Assembly (NCBI GenBank): GCA_029233965.1
Contig: JARGOP010000006.1
Span: 47,165 to 111,164, forward strand
DNA from: Verrucomicrobiales bacterium
Lineage (GTDB): Bacteria; Verrucomicrobiota; Verrucomicrobiia; Verrucomicrobiales; DEV007
Length of the DNA stretch: 64,000 nucleotides
Reading direction: 5' to 3'
Shown: positions 55,370 to 64,000 of the stretch, one piece after another
Position numbering within the stretch: the stretch's first letter is position 1
Layout: each line of letters opens with the position of its first letter
The notes under the pieces: model-generated
The model's database searches: none
Told to the model about the DNA's origin: nothing
The model's input: the letters and a program-made list of their open reading frames with translations, nothing else
Made by a program: the position numbers and the translations under genes

Positions 55370-56053
55370 ATGTCCACAGGAGACACTCCCCCTGCCGCCG
55401 GCCTGAAATCGTCACCTTATCCCGGGTGTGTGATTCTCTGCACCATCGTGCTCGTTTTCGGAGGATTGATCGTTCTCTACACCACCGTCGGCAACTATCA
55501 GAAAAAGGAGATCGCGACGTTCACACAGGAGGAACCGGCCCAGATCAAAACCCTCGAGCCCTCTCCTGCAGAGGTAGCGGCGGCGAAAGCAAAGCTCGCG
55601 TCCGTTCAAACAGCCGTGGAGGAGGGGAAAGCCGGGCGCATTCTCTTTTCCGCGAACGATCTCAATCTTCTCATCGCCGGGCTCGATGAACTCGAAGACT
55701 TCCGCGGGCAGACCTACATCGAACGCATCTCACCGCAGGGAATCGTCGCGATGATGGCTCAGCCGATGCGGAAGGGATTCATCAAAAAGGATATTCATTA
55801 TCTCAACGCCACCTTCGTCCTGAAGCCGGAACTTCGCGCGCGGACGGTCGCTTTCAAGGTGATCGATATTCGTCCTGTCGTCGGAGAGATCCCGAAGCAG
55901 TTCATCGACAGCTACGCCGTCCTCGATTTTTTCCGCCTTGATCCGGAGTTGGAAGCCATTTCCGGAAACATCAAATCAATCGCCGCAATTTACACCGAGG
56001 GAGCATCGCTCGTCGTTGAAACGCAGGTCCCGACCGCGGCCGAAGAGGAGTAA
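55370..56053 (+). CDS. Membrane-anchored hypothetical protein
   Basis: The ATG at 55370 follows a good Shine-Dalgarno (GAGGAGG, 55351-55357) and gives 227 residues. One transmembrane helix (VILCTIVLVFGGLIVLYTTV, about 21-40) is followed by a helical linker (AEVAAAKAKLASVQTAVEEG) and a globular beta-rich part with ILFSANDLNLLIAGLDEL and SPQGIVAMMAQPMR. It ends SLVVETQVPTAAEEE. I do not recognise the family. It lies seven bases before the formylglycine-generating enzyme gene and may be cotranscribed with it. Confidence 0.65.
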   Translation: MSTGDTPPAAGLKSSPYPGCVILCTIVLVFGGLIVLYTTVGNYQKKEIATFTQEEPAQIKTLEPSPAEVAAAKAKLASVQTAVEEGKAGRILFSANDLNLLIAGLDELEDFRGQTYIERISPQGIVAMMAQPMRKGFIKKDIHYLNATFVLKPELRARTVAFKVIDIRPVVGEIPKQFIDSYAVLDFFRLDPELEAISGNIKSIAAIYTEGASLVVETQVPTAAEEE

Positions 56054-56059
56054 ACGACC

Positions 56060-56971
56060 ATGGACGGAAAATCCTGCTGTGCTCCGTCCGGTGGATCCCG
56101 TGATCACAAGGCGACTCCGCAGGTGGTCGGGCGGTCGCCTGACTCAGGATCCAAAACCGGCATGGTTCAGCTCAATGGCGGCTTCTTTCTCATGGGTGCC
56201 GACGGACCCGAGACCTGGCGCTCCGATCAGGAAGGTCCCGTGCGCGAGGTCGAGGTGAAACCTTTCTGGATTGAGCAAACCACGGTCACGAATGACCAGT
56301 TCGCCGCCTTCGTCGAGGCGACCGGCTACGTCACCGAGGCCGAGCAATTCGGCTGGTCCTTCGTTTTTCACAACCAGATCCCGAAGCAGCATCGCAAAAA
56401 TGTCCAGCTGGTCTCCGTCGAGGGCACGGCCTGGTGGGCCCGGCTCGACAGAGCGGATTGGCGGAAGCCGGGCGGCCCCGGAACGAATTTGAAAAAGATC
56501 GGCGATCACCCCGTCGTCCACGTTTCCTGGAACGACGCCTCGGCCTACGCCTCCTGGATCGGAAAACGGCTTCCCACCGAGAGCGAATGGGAGTTCGCCG
56601 CCCGCGGGGGACTCGTGCAGAAAATTTATCCCTGGGGCGATGAACTGATGCCGGACGGGAAACACCGCTGCAATATCTGGCAGGGGAGGTTCCCACAGGA
56701 GGACACCGGCGAAGACGGCTACACCGGCACCGCTCCCGCGAAGAGCTTTCGCGCGAACGGCTACGGGCTCTACCATTGCGTCGGCAACGTCTGGGAGTGG
56801 ACTGCCGACTGGTTCGCGGGATCCGGCACGGGTCGGGTCATTCGCGGTGGCTCCTACCTTTGCCACGACTCTTATTGCAATCGCTACCGGAACTCTGCGA
56901 GGACCAAAAACACCCCCGACTCCTCGACCGGTCACACCGGTTTTCGATGTGCCGTTTCCGTAGCGGAATGA
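56060..56971 (+). CDS. Formylglycine-generating enzyme (sulfatase activator)
   Basis: Oxidises the Cys of C-x-P-S-R sites in sulfatases to formylglycine, using copper and oxygen. The 303-residue protein has the FGE fold: VQLNGGFFLMGADGPETWRSDQ (read in parts), WIEQTTVTNDQFAAFVEATG, HPVVHVSWNDASAYASWIGKRLPTESEWEFAARGG, GYGLYHCVGNVWEWTADW and the copper-binding pair in GGSYLCHDSYCNRYR near residue 268. That C-x4-C pattern separates true FGE from the many SUMF1-like proteins without it. The N-terminus has SCCAPSGGSR, which imitates a substrate motif. The nearest target is the sulfatase at 44126-45580. Confidence 0.93.
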   Translation: MDGKSCCAPSGGSRDHKATPQVVGRSPDSGSKTGMVQLNGGFFLMGADGPETWRSDQEGPVREVEVKPFWIEQTTVTNDQFAAFVEATGYVTEAEQFGWSFVFHNQIPKQHRKNVQLVSVEGTAWWARLDRADWRKPGGPGTNLKKIGDHPVVHVSWNDASAYASWIGKRLPTESEWEFAARGGLVQKIYPWGDELMPDGKHRCNIWQGRFPQEDTGEDGYTGTAPAKSFRANGYGLYHCVGNVWEWTADWFAGSGTGRVIRGGSYLCHDSYCNRYRNSARTKNTPDSSTGHTGFRCAVSVAE

Positions 56972-57073
56972 CGGGCCGCCCGCTCTGAATCTCTCTTGAC
57001 CGCGCGGGACGTTTCCGTACCGTCATCAAGCAACTACTACAATCCAAATCCCAATACCTAATACCCAATCACC

Positions 57074-57568
57074 ATGGCACTCACTGTAGGCACCACCGCC
57101 CCAGATTTTGAACTCACCACCCTTGGAGCCGAAGGCCCTGAAGTCGTCAAGCTCAGCGAGCAGCTCGGCGAAGGCAGCGTTCTTCTCCTTTTTGTCCCCA
57201 TGGCCTTCACCGGCGTCTGCACGACCGAGTTCTGTTCCGTTACAAGCGAACTCTCCGAGTATGCCGACCTCAACGCGAAGGTCTTCGGCATCAGCGGCGA
57301 CAATCCTTTCGCCCAGCAGAACTGGAAAGAGAAAGAGGGCATCGGGATCAACCTCCTCAGTGACTACGAGCACGAAGTCGCCAAAGCCTATGACGTTGCC
57401 TACGACAGCTTCCTCCCTGAGAAAAATCTCCACATGGGTGGCGTCCCGAAGCGTTCCGCCTTCATCGTCGACAAAGACGGCGTCATTCAGTATGCCGAGA
57501 GCAGCGACAGCCCCGGCGATCTTCCGAACTTCGACGCGATCAAAGCGAAGCTTGGCGAGCTTTCCTGA
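57074..57568 (+). CDS. Peroxiredoxin (AhpE/Prx5-like thiol peroxidase)
   Basis: A 164-residue cytoplasmic peroxiredoxin that reduces hydrogen peroxide and organic peroxides. TAPDFELTTLG opens the thioredoxin fold, and the peroxidatic Cys lies in AFTGVCTTEFCSVTSEL near residue 50 (C-x-x-x-x-x-C; the second Cys may resolve). GISGDNPFAQQNWKEKEG and FIVDKDGVIQYAES match AhpE/Prx5 members rather than 2-Cys AhpC. It is followed by a strong terminator, so it is a single-gene unit. Confidence 0.93.
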   Translation: MALTVGTTAPDFELTTLGAEGPEVVKLSEQLGEGSVLLLFVPMAFTGVCTTEFCSVTSELSEYADLNAKVFGISGDNPFAQQNWKEKEGIGINLLSDYEHEVAKAYDVAYDSFLPEKNLHMGGVPKRSAFIVDKDGVIQYAESSDSPGDLPNFDAIKAKLGELS

Positions 57569-57638
57569 AGAAAGGGAGGAGTCGAGAAGCAGAGAACTCA
57601 AAATCTCTGCGAACTGGCTCACCGATTCCATTTCGAAG

Positions 57639-57666
57639 AGGCCCGGAGCGATCCGGGCCTTTTTTG
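57639..57666 (+). terminator. Intrinsic terminator after the peroxiredoxin gene
   Basis: Perfect 9-base GC-rich arms (AGGCCCGGA/TCCGGGCCT), GCGA loop and six T. It lies about 70 bases after the stop. Confidence 0.95.
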
Positions 57667-57914
57667 CGCCCGCGGGTCCATTCTCGCAGATCAGCGCTCA
57701 TCAGCGTTTCAACCGCCAACAAGCCCCGGGATCCAAAGTCCACGATCCAAAACCCGGCGCATTCGGCCCGCTTTTTGCGTAAAGGTGCCTTGAAACGCAA
57801 GGCTTCGTGCCGTACAGATGGCCCGAAATAATCCGGAGCAACCCACGTTCCGGATCCAAGAGGGTTCACTCACGGGCCCAACCCTGTTCAGTCTCCGATA
57901 ATACCCTGACCAAG
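57667..57914. other. Leader region of acnA with no gene seen
   Basis: About 250 bases between the peroxiredoxin terminator and aconitase. Only short inverted pieces (such as GCCTTGAAACGCAAGGC near 57787) are visible. No ORF with coding character, tRNA or riboswitch was recognised. Confidence 0.5.
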
Positions 57915-60698
57915 ATGAGTTTAGACGTCCTACGATCCTTCACCACCGGCTCCGGAGCCGAAGGTCAATTTTACTCCCTTCCTGCGCTCGCCGAGTCCGG
58001 GATCGCTCCGAATCTGAGCCGTCTCCCTGTCAGCATCCGCATCGTCCTTGAGTCGGTCCTCCGCAATATGGACGGCCGCAAAGTCAGCGAAGACGATGTC
58101 AAAAACCTTGCCGGCTGGAATGCGAAAGCTCCCGGCGAATACGAAATCCCGTTCACCGTCGCGCGGATCGTTCTTCAGGACTTCACCGGTGTTCCTCTGC
58201 TTGTCGATGTCGCCGCAATGCGTGACGCCGCCGTCGCCCGGGGGGCTGACGCCGCGAAGGTCGAGCCGCTTGTGCCTGTCGATCTTGTCGTCGATCACTC
58301 TGTGCAGGTCGATTTTGCCGGATCCCAGAGCGCCCTCGACCGGAACATGGCGATCGAATTTATCCGCAACCGCGAGCGCTACGAGTTCCTCAAGTGGGGC
58401 CAGCAGGCTTTCAAGACTTTCTCCGTGGTCCCTCCCGGCATCGGCATCGTTCACCAGGTGAACCTCGAATATCTCGCCAAAGGTGTCCTTTCCAAAGACG
58501 GCGTCTACTACCCGGATACCCTCGTCGGCACCGACTCTCACACCACCATGATCAACGGCCTCGGTGTGGTTGGCTGGGGTGTTGGCGGCATCGAAGCGGA
58601 AGCGGGGATGCTCGGTCAGCCTGTGACCTTCCTCGTTCCTGAAGTCGTCGGCGTCTACCTCCATGGGGCGCTGAAAGAAGGCGTCACTGCGACCGACCTC
58701 ACTCTTCGTGTCACTGAGATTCTCCGGAAACACGGCGTCGTCGGCAAGTTTGTCGAATTCTTCGGCCCCGGAGCGGAAGCTCTTTCGCTGCCTGACCGTG
58801 CCACAATCGCAAACATGGCTCCTGAATACGGCGCGACGATGGGATTCTTCCCCGTCGACGGCGAAACGATCAATTACCTCCGCGGCACCGGTCGCTCCGA
58901 AGAGCTTTGCACCACCGTCGAAAATTACTTCAAGGCCCAGGATCTCTTCGGGATTCCGGACAAAGGCGATTGCGACTACACCGATCTCCTCGAACTCGAT
59001 CTTGCCACGATCGTTCCCGCCGTCGCGGGTCCGAAGCGCCCTCAGGACCGCATCGACGTGCCTGCACTTGGGGATTCGTTCAACTACCTCTTCAGCGCGC
59101 CTGTCTGCGAAGGAGGTTTCGGCCTCGATGCCGCCGCCCGAGACGTCACCGTGCCGATGCACCTCAACTCACCTGCCGGTGAATTCGACAATCCTCTTAT
59201 CGAAGGGGAAACGATCACCGCCCTCGACGTCGACACGCAGCTCCGTCATGGCTCTGTCCTCATTGCCGCGATCACGAGTTGCACGAACACCTCCAACCCG
59301 AGCGTCATGCTCGCGGCCGGGCTCGTCGCGAAGAAGGCGAATGAAAAGGGACTCACCGTTGCTCCTTTCGTGAAGACCTCGCTCGGACCCGGCTCCCGCG
59401 TTGTCACCGATTACCTCGATGCGACCGGTCTCTCCGCCGAACTCGACAAGCTCGGCTTTGAAACGGTCGGCTACGGCTGCACGACCTGTATCGGCAACTC
59501 CGGTCCACTTCACCCCGCCGTCGAAGGGGCGATCAAAGAGGGCGAACTTGTCTGTGCCTCCGTCCTTTCCGGCAACCGGAACTTCGAGGCCCGGGTCCAC
59601 GGTTCCATCAAGGCGAACTTCCTCATGTCGCCACCGCTCGTCGTCGCTTACGCCCTCGCGGGACGCGTCGATCTCGATCTCACGACCGAGCCTCTCGGCT
59701 CCGACAGCAATGGTGATCCTGTCTTTCTCGCCGACGTCTGGCCGACGCAAGCCGAAGTCACCGAGCAGCTCGCTTCCGCCCTCAAGCCGGAGGTTTACAA
59801 CAAGCTTTACGGCAACGTTGATACCGCCAATCCGAAGTGGGCCGAAATCCACGGCACCACTGGGGACACCTACAGCTGGGACGAGACCTCGACCTACGTG
59901 CAGTCACCTCCATTTTTCGAAAGCAAGATCGGCGGCAGTGAAGACATTGTCGGCGCCCGCCCTCTCGGGATCTTCGGCGATTCCGTCACGACCGACCACA
60001 TTTCCCCGGCCGGAGCGATCAAGGAGACTACACCCGCCGGGCAGTATTTGCTCGAGAACGGTGTCGAAAAGGCCTCCTTCAACTCCTACGGCGCACGGCG
60101 CGGCAACGACCGCGTCATGACCCGGGGCACCTTCGCCAACGTTCGCATCAAAAACCTCATGTGCCCCGGGATTGAGGGGGGCTATACGCAGTACTTCGGC
60201 AACGAAGAGGTCCCTGCTCCCGACACCGCGATCGAGGCCTTCGGCAGCGCGAAGCCCACCTTCATCTACAACGCCTGCATGGCGTATCAGAACGAGGGCA
60301 CCCCGCTTGTCGTCATCGGTGGTGATGACTACGGCATGGGATCGAGCCGTGACTGGGCCGCAAAGGGGACGAGACTGCTCGGAGTGAAAGCCGTCGTGAC
60401 CAAGTCCTTCGAGCGGATCCACCGCTCCAACCTCATCGGTATGGGTGTTCTCCCGCTGAACTTCGTCGATGCCGCTGACTACGAGAAGGTGAAAGGGCTT
60501 GTCGACGCGACCTTCGACATCACCGGGATCGCCGGTGAGCTGAAGCCGATGCAGACCGCGACGCTCACCGCTCACGGCAGCGATGGAACGACCCTTGAGG
60601 TGCCGCTGAAGGTGCGTCTCGATACGCCCGCAGAGGTGGATTACTACAACGCCGGAGGGATTCTGCCCTATGTGTTGGAGCAGATTATTGCGGGGTGA
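57915..60698 (+). CDS. acnA: Aconitate hydratase A
   Basis: Interconverts citrate and isocitrate in the TCA cycle and contains a 4Fe-4S cluster. The ATG at 57915 begins [20 protein letters not shown], 927 residues, near the normal AcnA length. Signatures include [45 protein letters not shown] (first cluster Cys), [16 protein letters not shown] (the other two Cys) and, in the C-terminal swivel domain, [29 protein letters not shown]. An upstream in-frame codon at 57807 is possible but not supported. The next gene starts 220 bases on. Confidence 0.98.
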   Translation: MSLDVLRSFTTGSGAEGQFYSLPALAESGIAPNLSRLPVSIRIVLESVLRNMDGRKVSEDDVKNLAGWNAKAPGEYEIPFTVARIVLQDFTGVPLLVDVAAMRDAAVARGADAAKVEPLVPVDLVVDHSVQVDFAGSQSALDRNMAIEFIRNRERYEFLKWGQQAFKTFSVVPPGIGIVHQVNLEYLAKGVLSKDGVYYPDTLVGTDSHTTMINGLGVVGWGVGGIEAEAGMLGQPVTFLVPEVVGVYLHGALKEGVTATDLTLRVTEILRKHGVVGKFVEFFGPGAEALSLPDRATIANMAPEYGATMGFFPVDGETINYLRGTGRSEELCTTVENYFKAQDLFGIPDKGDCDYTDLLELDLATIVPAVAGPKRPQDRIDVPALGDSFNYLFSAPVCEGGFGLDAAARDVTVPMHLNSPAGEFDNPLIEGETITALDVDTQLRHGSVLIAAITSCTNTSNPSVMLAAGLVAKKANEKGLTVAPFVKTSLGPGSRVVTDYLDATGLSAELDKLGFETVGYGCTTCIGNSGPLHPAVEGAIKEGELVCASVLSGNRNFEARVHGSIKANFLMSPPLVVAYALAGRVDLDLTTEPLGSDSNGDPVFLADVWPTQAEVTEQLASALKPEVYNKLYGNVDTANPKWAEIHGTTGDTYSWDETSTYVQSPPFFESKIGGSEDIVGARPLGIFGDSVTTDHISPAGAIKETTPAGQYLLENGVEKASFNSYGARRGNDRVMTRGTFANVRIKNLMCPGIEGGYTQYFGNEEVPAPDTAIEAFGSAKPTFIYNACMAYQNEGTPLVVIGGDDYGMGSSRDWAAKGTRLLGVKAVVTKSFERIHRSNLIGMGVLPLNFVDAADYEKVKGLVDATFDITGIAGELKPMQTATLTAHGSDGTTLEVPLKVRLDTPAEVDYYNAGGILPYVLEQIIAG

Positions 60699-60748
60699 AG
60701 GTTTGAAAGGGCACATCCTGAGCCCGTCCATCAATAAAGAGCGCACTC

Positions 60749-60791
60749 CGGAAGGTTGGCACCTTCCGCTACGACTTCTGTAAGGTAGCGG
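60749..60791. repeat. Palindromic repeat of the GTAGCGG family
   Basis: A hairpin CGGAAGGT-TGGC-ACCTTCCG (60749-60768) is followed by CCGCTAC and then GTAGCGG (60766-60772, 60785-60791). Arm length, 4-base loop and the CCGCTAC end match the larger repeats at 29407-29575. The 220-base gap shows no gene. Confidence 0.75.
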
Positions 60792-60920
60792 AGCTTGCAG
60801 CGCGACTGCGGGGCTACGACGGCAGGAAGGAGAGCAAGCTCCCTCCGAAACGTCGCTTGCCTGCTTCCCTGAACCGGTGCTACCCTCGCGACAACCGCAG
60901 GACCGAGCGGATTTATCACC

Positions 60921-61919
60921 ATGAGTGCCGGATTGTTTGCTCTCCTCGACGACGTCGCCGGGATCGCTAAAGTTGCCGCGTCGTCGATCGACGATGTTGT
61001 CAGGCATGCCGCGAAGGCGAGTGCCAAATCCGCCGGGGTCGTGATCGATGATGCGGCGGTGACGCCGCGCTTCGTGGTCGGTTTCGCGGCGGAGCGCGAA
61101 CTGCCCATTATTGCGAAGATTGCGAAGGGCTCCCTGAAGAACAAACTCCTCTTCCTTCTTCCGGCCGCGCTTCTCCTTTCGCTTTTCGCCCCCTGGGCCG
61201 TGATGCCGCTGCTGATGCTGGGTGGAGCCTATCTTTGCTACGAAGGAGCTGAGAAAGTCTTTGAAGCGCTCTTTCCTCACCAGGCGCATTCCCACGAGAA
61301 AAAGATCAAACCGGATTCAGACGATCCGAAAGTCCTCGAAGAAGCCAAGGTCGCCGGCGCGATCCGAACCGACTTCATTCTCTCCGCCGAAATCATGGCG
61401 ATCTCCCTCGCCGCCCTGCCGGAGGGGAGCTTCTGGATGCGTGCTTTCGCGCTCGCCCTCGTCGCGGTCGCAATCACCGCCGGTGTCTATGGAGCGGTGG
61501 CCCTGATCGTGAAAGCCGACGATGTCGGTGTCGCGCTCGCCGCCAATCCGGCGGAGTATTTCGGAGGCTCGCTTTCCCGAAAGACCGGCAAAGGGATTGT
61601 CCTCGCGATGCCCTGGCTCCTGCGCGTCCTCGCCCTCGTCGGGACCGCGGCGATGATTTGGGTGGGGGGAGGCATTATTCTCCACGGCCTCGAAGAGTTC
61701 GGCGTCGGCGCACCCGCGCATTTCGTTCATCATCTTGCTGAAAAGGTTGGTCACGGCGTTCCGGCGATGGCCGGATTTCTGGAATGGCTGGTCTCCGCGA
61801 TCGGATCGGGAATTCTCGGGCTCGTGCTTGGCTTTGCGCTGATCCCGGTCGTGGGGAAGGTGATTGTGCCGGTTTGGCGTCGGGTGTTCGGGCAGCGGAA
61901 ATCCCCGGGCGCGAAGTGA
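60921..61919 (+). CDS. DUF808 family inner-membrane protein (YedI-like)
   Basis: A 332-residue membrane protein. It begins MSAGLFALLDDVAGIAKVAA, the diagnostic DUF808 start, followed by VVIDDAAVTPRFVVGFAAER, NKLLFLLPAALLLSLFAPW and GGAYLCYEGAEKVFE. Later come EVAGAIRTDFILSAEIMAISLA-like sequence and five or more helices, ending VVGKVIVPVWRRVFGQ. It is probably an integral inner-membrane protein. The function of DUF808/YedI is unknown. It is a single gene with no close partner. Confidence 0.95.
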   Translation: MSAGLFALLDDVAGIAKVAASSIDDVVRHAAKASAKSAGVVIDDAAVTPRFVVGFAAERELPIIAKIAKGSLKNKLLFLLPAALLLSLFAPWAVMPLLMLGGAYLCYEGAEKVFEALFPHQAHSHEKKIKPDSDDPKVLEEAKVAGAIRTDFILSAEIMAISLAALPEGSFWMRAFALALVAVAITAGVYGAVALIVKADDVGVALAANPAEYFGGSLSRKTGKGIVLAMPWLLRVLALVGTAAMIWVGGGIILHGLEEFGVGAPAHFVHHLAEKVGHGVPAMAGFLEWLVSAIGSGILGLVLGFALIPVVGKVIVPVWRRVFGQRKSPGAK

Positions 61920-61990
61920 TCCTCTTGCGATAGCGGATTTGCGAGGGAGCGCCACTTGACTCGTTCGCGGGTCGCCGATACAACGGCAAC

Positions 61991-62632
61991 ATGCCGAAGT
62001 CTTTCTCCTGCTTCCTCACCCTGCTCCCGGCCCTCCTCTTTGTGACGGCCTCGTCGACCCCGGCGCAGGATCCGGCCGCGGAACCGAAGTTCGTTTTCGA
62101 AACGGGCGTTCCTCCCTGGAAGGGCGAGCGGCTCGAGCTGCCGCCGGGATTCGCTCCCGATCTCGGCTGGATCGGGGTTGAGCATATCCGTTTTGCTCCC
62201 GGGATGTTTGACGCGGACGCCCCCGATTTCTTCTCCTACGTGCTGGCTTTTCTCCTCTCGGCTGACACCGATGTTTCAAAAGAAAATCTCGAAAAGGAGC
62301 TCCTCACCTACTATCGCGGATTGTCCAAAGCGGTGATGAAGGGCAAGGGGCAGTCGGTGAATGCGGAGAAATTTACGATCTCCCTTGAGAAAGCAGAAAC
62401 CCCCGGGAGCGTTCCCGCCTCGGCTGAGCAGGTCATGACCTATACCGGAGTTCTGGAATGGACAGAGCCATTCGTCACGCAAGAGGCCCAGACCCTGAAT
62501 CTCGAAATTTCCGTGTGGAATCATGGCGATCGACCGGTGGTCCTGTCGTCGGTTTCCCCGGTCGCATTCGATCAGGAAATGCCGTGGAAGAAGCTTCGCG
62601 AGATCTGTTCCCGGTTCCGACTTGAGCCGTGA
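61991..62632 (+). CDS. Secreted hypothetical protein
   Basis: A 213-residue protein with a signal peptide (SFSCFLTLLPALLFVTASSTPAQ, cleavage after AQ near residue 25). The mature part opens EPKFVFETGVPPWKGERLELPPGFAPD. It contains GWIGVEHIRFAPGMFDADAPDFF, a helical Lys-rich stretch (KENLEKELLTYYRGLSK) and a final beta pattern (LNLEISVWNHGDRPVVLSSV). I do not recognise the family. It looks exported, and its neighbours give no hint. Confidence 0.6.
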   Translation: MPKSFSCFLTLLPALLFVTASSTPAQDPAAEPKFVFETGVPPWKGERLELPPGFAPDLGWIGVEHIRFAPGMFDADAPDFFSYVLAFLLSADTDVSKENLEKELLTYYRGLSKAVMKGKGQSVNAEKFTISLEKAETPGSVPASAEQVMTYTGVLEWTEPFVTQEAQTLNLEISVWNHGDRPVVLSSVSPVAFDQEMPWKKLREICSRFRLEP

Positions 62633-62904
62633 GCTGGTCCGCCGTGATGGGAATTTTCAGCCTGGGATACCGATCGAAAACTCTCTGAAGAGGCGGGCGC
62701 GACAAGAGAGACTTCGTGATTTTTCACCTGATGGATAGAAATTTACTGATTGCTGGATTTTTTTGGGAGCATCGGTTCCGCCGGTTTTAAGCGGGCCGGA
62801 GAACGCGTTGCTGCCGCTCCTGCAAATCACGGTCCCCCCACGAACGTGGTAGTCCTGAGAGCGTGAGTTTTTTGAAGAACTGTGAGAACCTCTTCCCCGT
62901 TGTG

Positions 62905-64000
62905 ATGAAATTTCCCCTTTCCCTCATCTTCTGCCTCCCCGGACTTGTCCTCGCAGGTAATGCGAAGAAAGACACTTACGAAACGGTAATCAGGAAGGCG
63001 TCGCCGGTAGCTCATTGGAGTTTCGACGAGATGCCCGGGGTCACGGGGAAAGGCCGCGCCGCGACAGGACCGACCGCTCCGGTCTTTCCGGACTTCCCGG
63101 AGAAAAACCCGGCTCTCGGACTCGAGAAGACATCGCGAGTGCAGATTCCGGACGAGGGCGAGAGTTCCCGTTTCGATTTCCGGAAAGGGGATGAGATCAC
63201 GATCGAAGCTCTCGTGAATCCTGCCACGCTCAACGGTCACGGCTACATTCTTGGAAAAGGGCGCACCCACCGGTCCGGGTTTCCCGTGACCAATCAGAAC
63301 TGGGCGATGCGCCTCCGCAGTGTCAAAGGTCAGGCCGGTCTCAATTTTCTCTTCCACAGTGCCCCGGATGACAACGGGAGCGAGCCCGGGGAGTGGCATC
63401 GCTGGACCAGCCATCAGGGCTTTCCCGTGGGGACCGGCTGGCACCACGTCGCGATCAGCTACCGGTTCGGGGATCCCGAGTCGATACGCGGTTACATCGA
63501 CGGCAGTCAGGTGGAAGGTTCCTGGGATATGGGGGGAGCGACGACGCGCGGCCCGGTCGTCGACAATGACGAGGTCTGGATCGGTTCGGCGATGGGCGGA
63601 AACGCGGGCAACTCGTTCGACGGAGAACTCGACGAGATCGCCCTCTATCGCCGCATTCTTCCAAAGGAGGAGCTGGAATCCCGGTTCGACTGGACACCTG
63701 CTCCATTGATTCTTCCCGAACCGGTTCCGGGGAGTGATGTCACGATCTTCCTTCACGGGCCTTTCTCTGATTACGGATCGTTTCGCAACGATCCGGGCGA
63801 AGCCCTGACTTCGTGGGAACAGGGGCATATGGGATTCATCCGGGTGCCCCGAAAATTTGATTCGTGGGGTGTCCGCGAGAGCTGGGGCGACGGGGTCATG
63901 ATGCGCGCGGTTGCCGAGATTGAACTGGAGCCGGGAGACTATGAGTTTCTCGTTCGCAGTCGTGGCCTGAGTCGTCTCTGGATCGACGGAGAGCAGATCC
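62905..64000 (+). CDS. Secreted LamG/concanavalin-like protein (partial, runs off the window)
   Basis: An ATG at 62905 starts a signal peptide (KFPLSLIFCLPGLVLAG) and the frame stays open to the window end, at least 365 residues. After SPVAHWSFDEMPG, a concanavalin/LamG domain covers about residues 30-260 (FDFRKGDEITIEALVNPAT, GWHHVAISYRFGDPESIRGYIDG, SFDGELDEIALYRRIL). A PA14-like or jelly-roll segment (ELEPGDYEFLVRSRGLSRLWIDG) begins near residue 340. In PVC bacteria this order often precedes DUF1549 and DUF1553 domains in very long exported proteins. That continuation is expected but not seen here. The 270-base gap before it shows no gene. Confidence 0.85.
   Translation, partial: MKFPLSLIFCLPGLVLAGNAKKDTYETVIRKASPVAHWSFDEMPGVTGKGRAATGPTAPVFPDFPEKNPALGLEKTSRVQIPDEGESSRFDFRKGDEITIEALVNPATLNGHGYILGKGRTHRSGFPVTNQNWAMRLRSVKGQAGLNFLFHSAPDDNGSEPGEWHRWTSHQGFPVGTGWHHVAISYRFGDPESIRGYIDGSQVEGSWDMGGATTRGPVVDNDEVWIGSAMGGNAGNSFDGELDEIALYRRILPKEELESRFDWTPAPLILPEPVPGSDVTIFLHGPFSDYGSFRNDPGEALTSWEQGHMGFIRVPRKFDSWGVRESWGDGVMMRAVAEIELEPGDYEFLVRSRGLSRLWIDGEQI

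Noticed and set aside
57930-59162. 410-codon open frame on the minus strand inside acnA
   Set aside because: Antisense to conserved aconitase sequence; rich in Arg, Asp and His as expected from reading the complement of high-GC codons.

Overview
The window is a chromosomal stretch of a GC-rich, Gram-negative, aerobic heterotroph, most likely a member of the Verrucomicrobiota or a close PVC relative. This rests on the mix of families: LL-diaminopimelate aminotransferase, a Gld-type ABC system with DUF4340, DUF1080 and LamG-type secreted proteins, a sulfatase with a true formylglycine-generating enzyme, scattered single biosynthetic genes (hisF, trpF) and many GTAGCGG-type palindromic repeats. 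No tRNA, rRNA operon, CRISPR array, insertion sequence or prophage was found. RNase P RNA is present.

Layout. 0-9 kb: enolase and an FtsB-like protein, phosphoglucose isomerase, hisF, a XerC/D recombinase, msrB, a frameshifted secreted protein and a Gln/Pro-repeat membrane protein. 9-16 kb (minus strand): a hybrid histidine kinase with an unresolved N-terminus, then a four-gene ABC-2/GldG/DUF4340 operon. 16-25 kb: exoIII, RdgB, a U32 protein, a glycosyltransferase-like gene followed by a deletion scar of an O-antigen ABC exporter, trpF, a class V aminotransferase, a PGPGW protein and nuoC-nuoB. 26-29.3 kb: an arsenic operon arsR-arsC-GAPDH-arsJ with a 26-bp palindrome over the arsR start codon, followed by a duplicated palindromic repeat. 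29.7-36 kb: dapL, IF-1, two oligopeptide-transport ATPases without their permeases, a DUF1080 protein, a YugP-like protein that lacks its zinc motif, and a Coa1-like protein. 36-44 kb: a phosphate cluster, pstS-pstC-pstA-pstB, facing an FHA-adenylate cyclase and a PhoD phosphatase. 44-53 kb: a sulfatase, an unusual Nramp relative, rnpB, and a lipoprotein outer-membrane factor with MacA and a split MacB. 53-64 kb: an eight-EF-hand protein, an orphan RbsC-like permease, formylglycine-generating enzyme, peroxiredoxin, aconitase, DUF808 and a LamG protein that runs off the end.

How genes work together. PstSCAB takes up phosphate and PhoD would release it from esters. ArsC reduces arsenate, while GAPDH plus ArsJ would export arsenate as 1-arseno-3-phosphoglycerate. 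The formylglycine enzyme at 56 kb should activate the CAPSR sulfatase at 44 kb. The outer-membrane factor, MacA and MacB genes form one tightly packed tripartite pump.

No entirely new multi-gene system is evident. The observations most worth checking are the Wzm/Wzt fusion scar, the PstC with a periplasmic insertion of about 360 residues, the YugP homologue without its zinc motif, the arsR operator, the broken kinase N-terminus and the repeat family.
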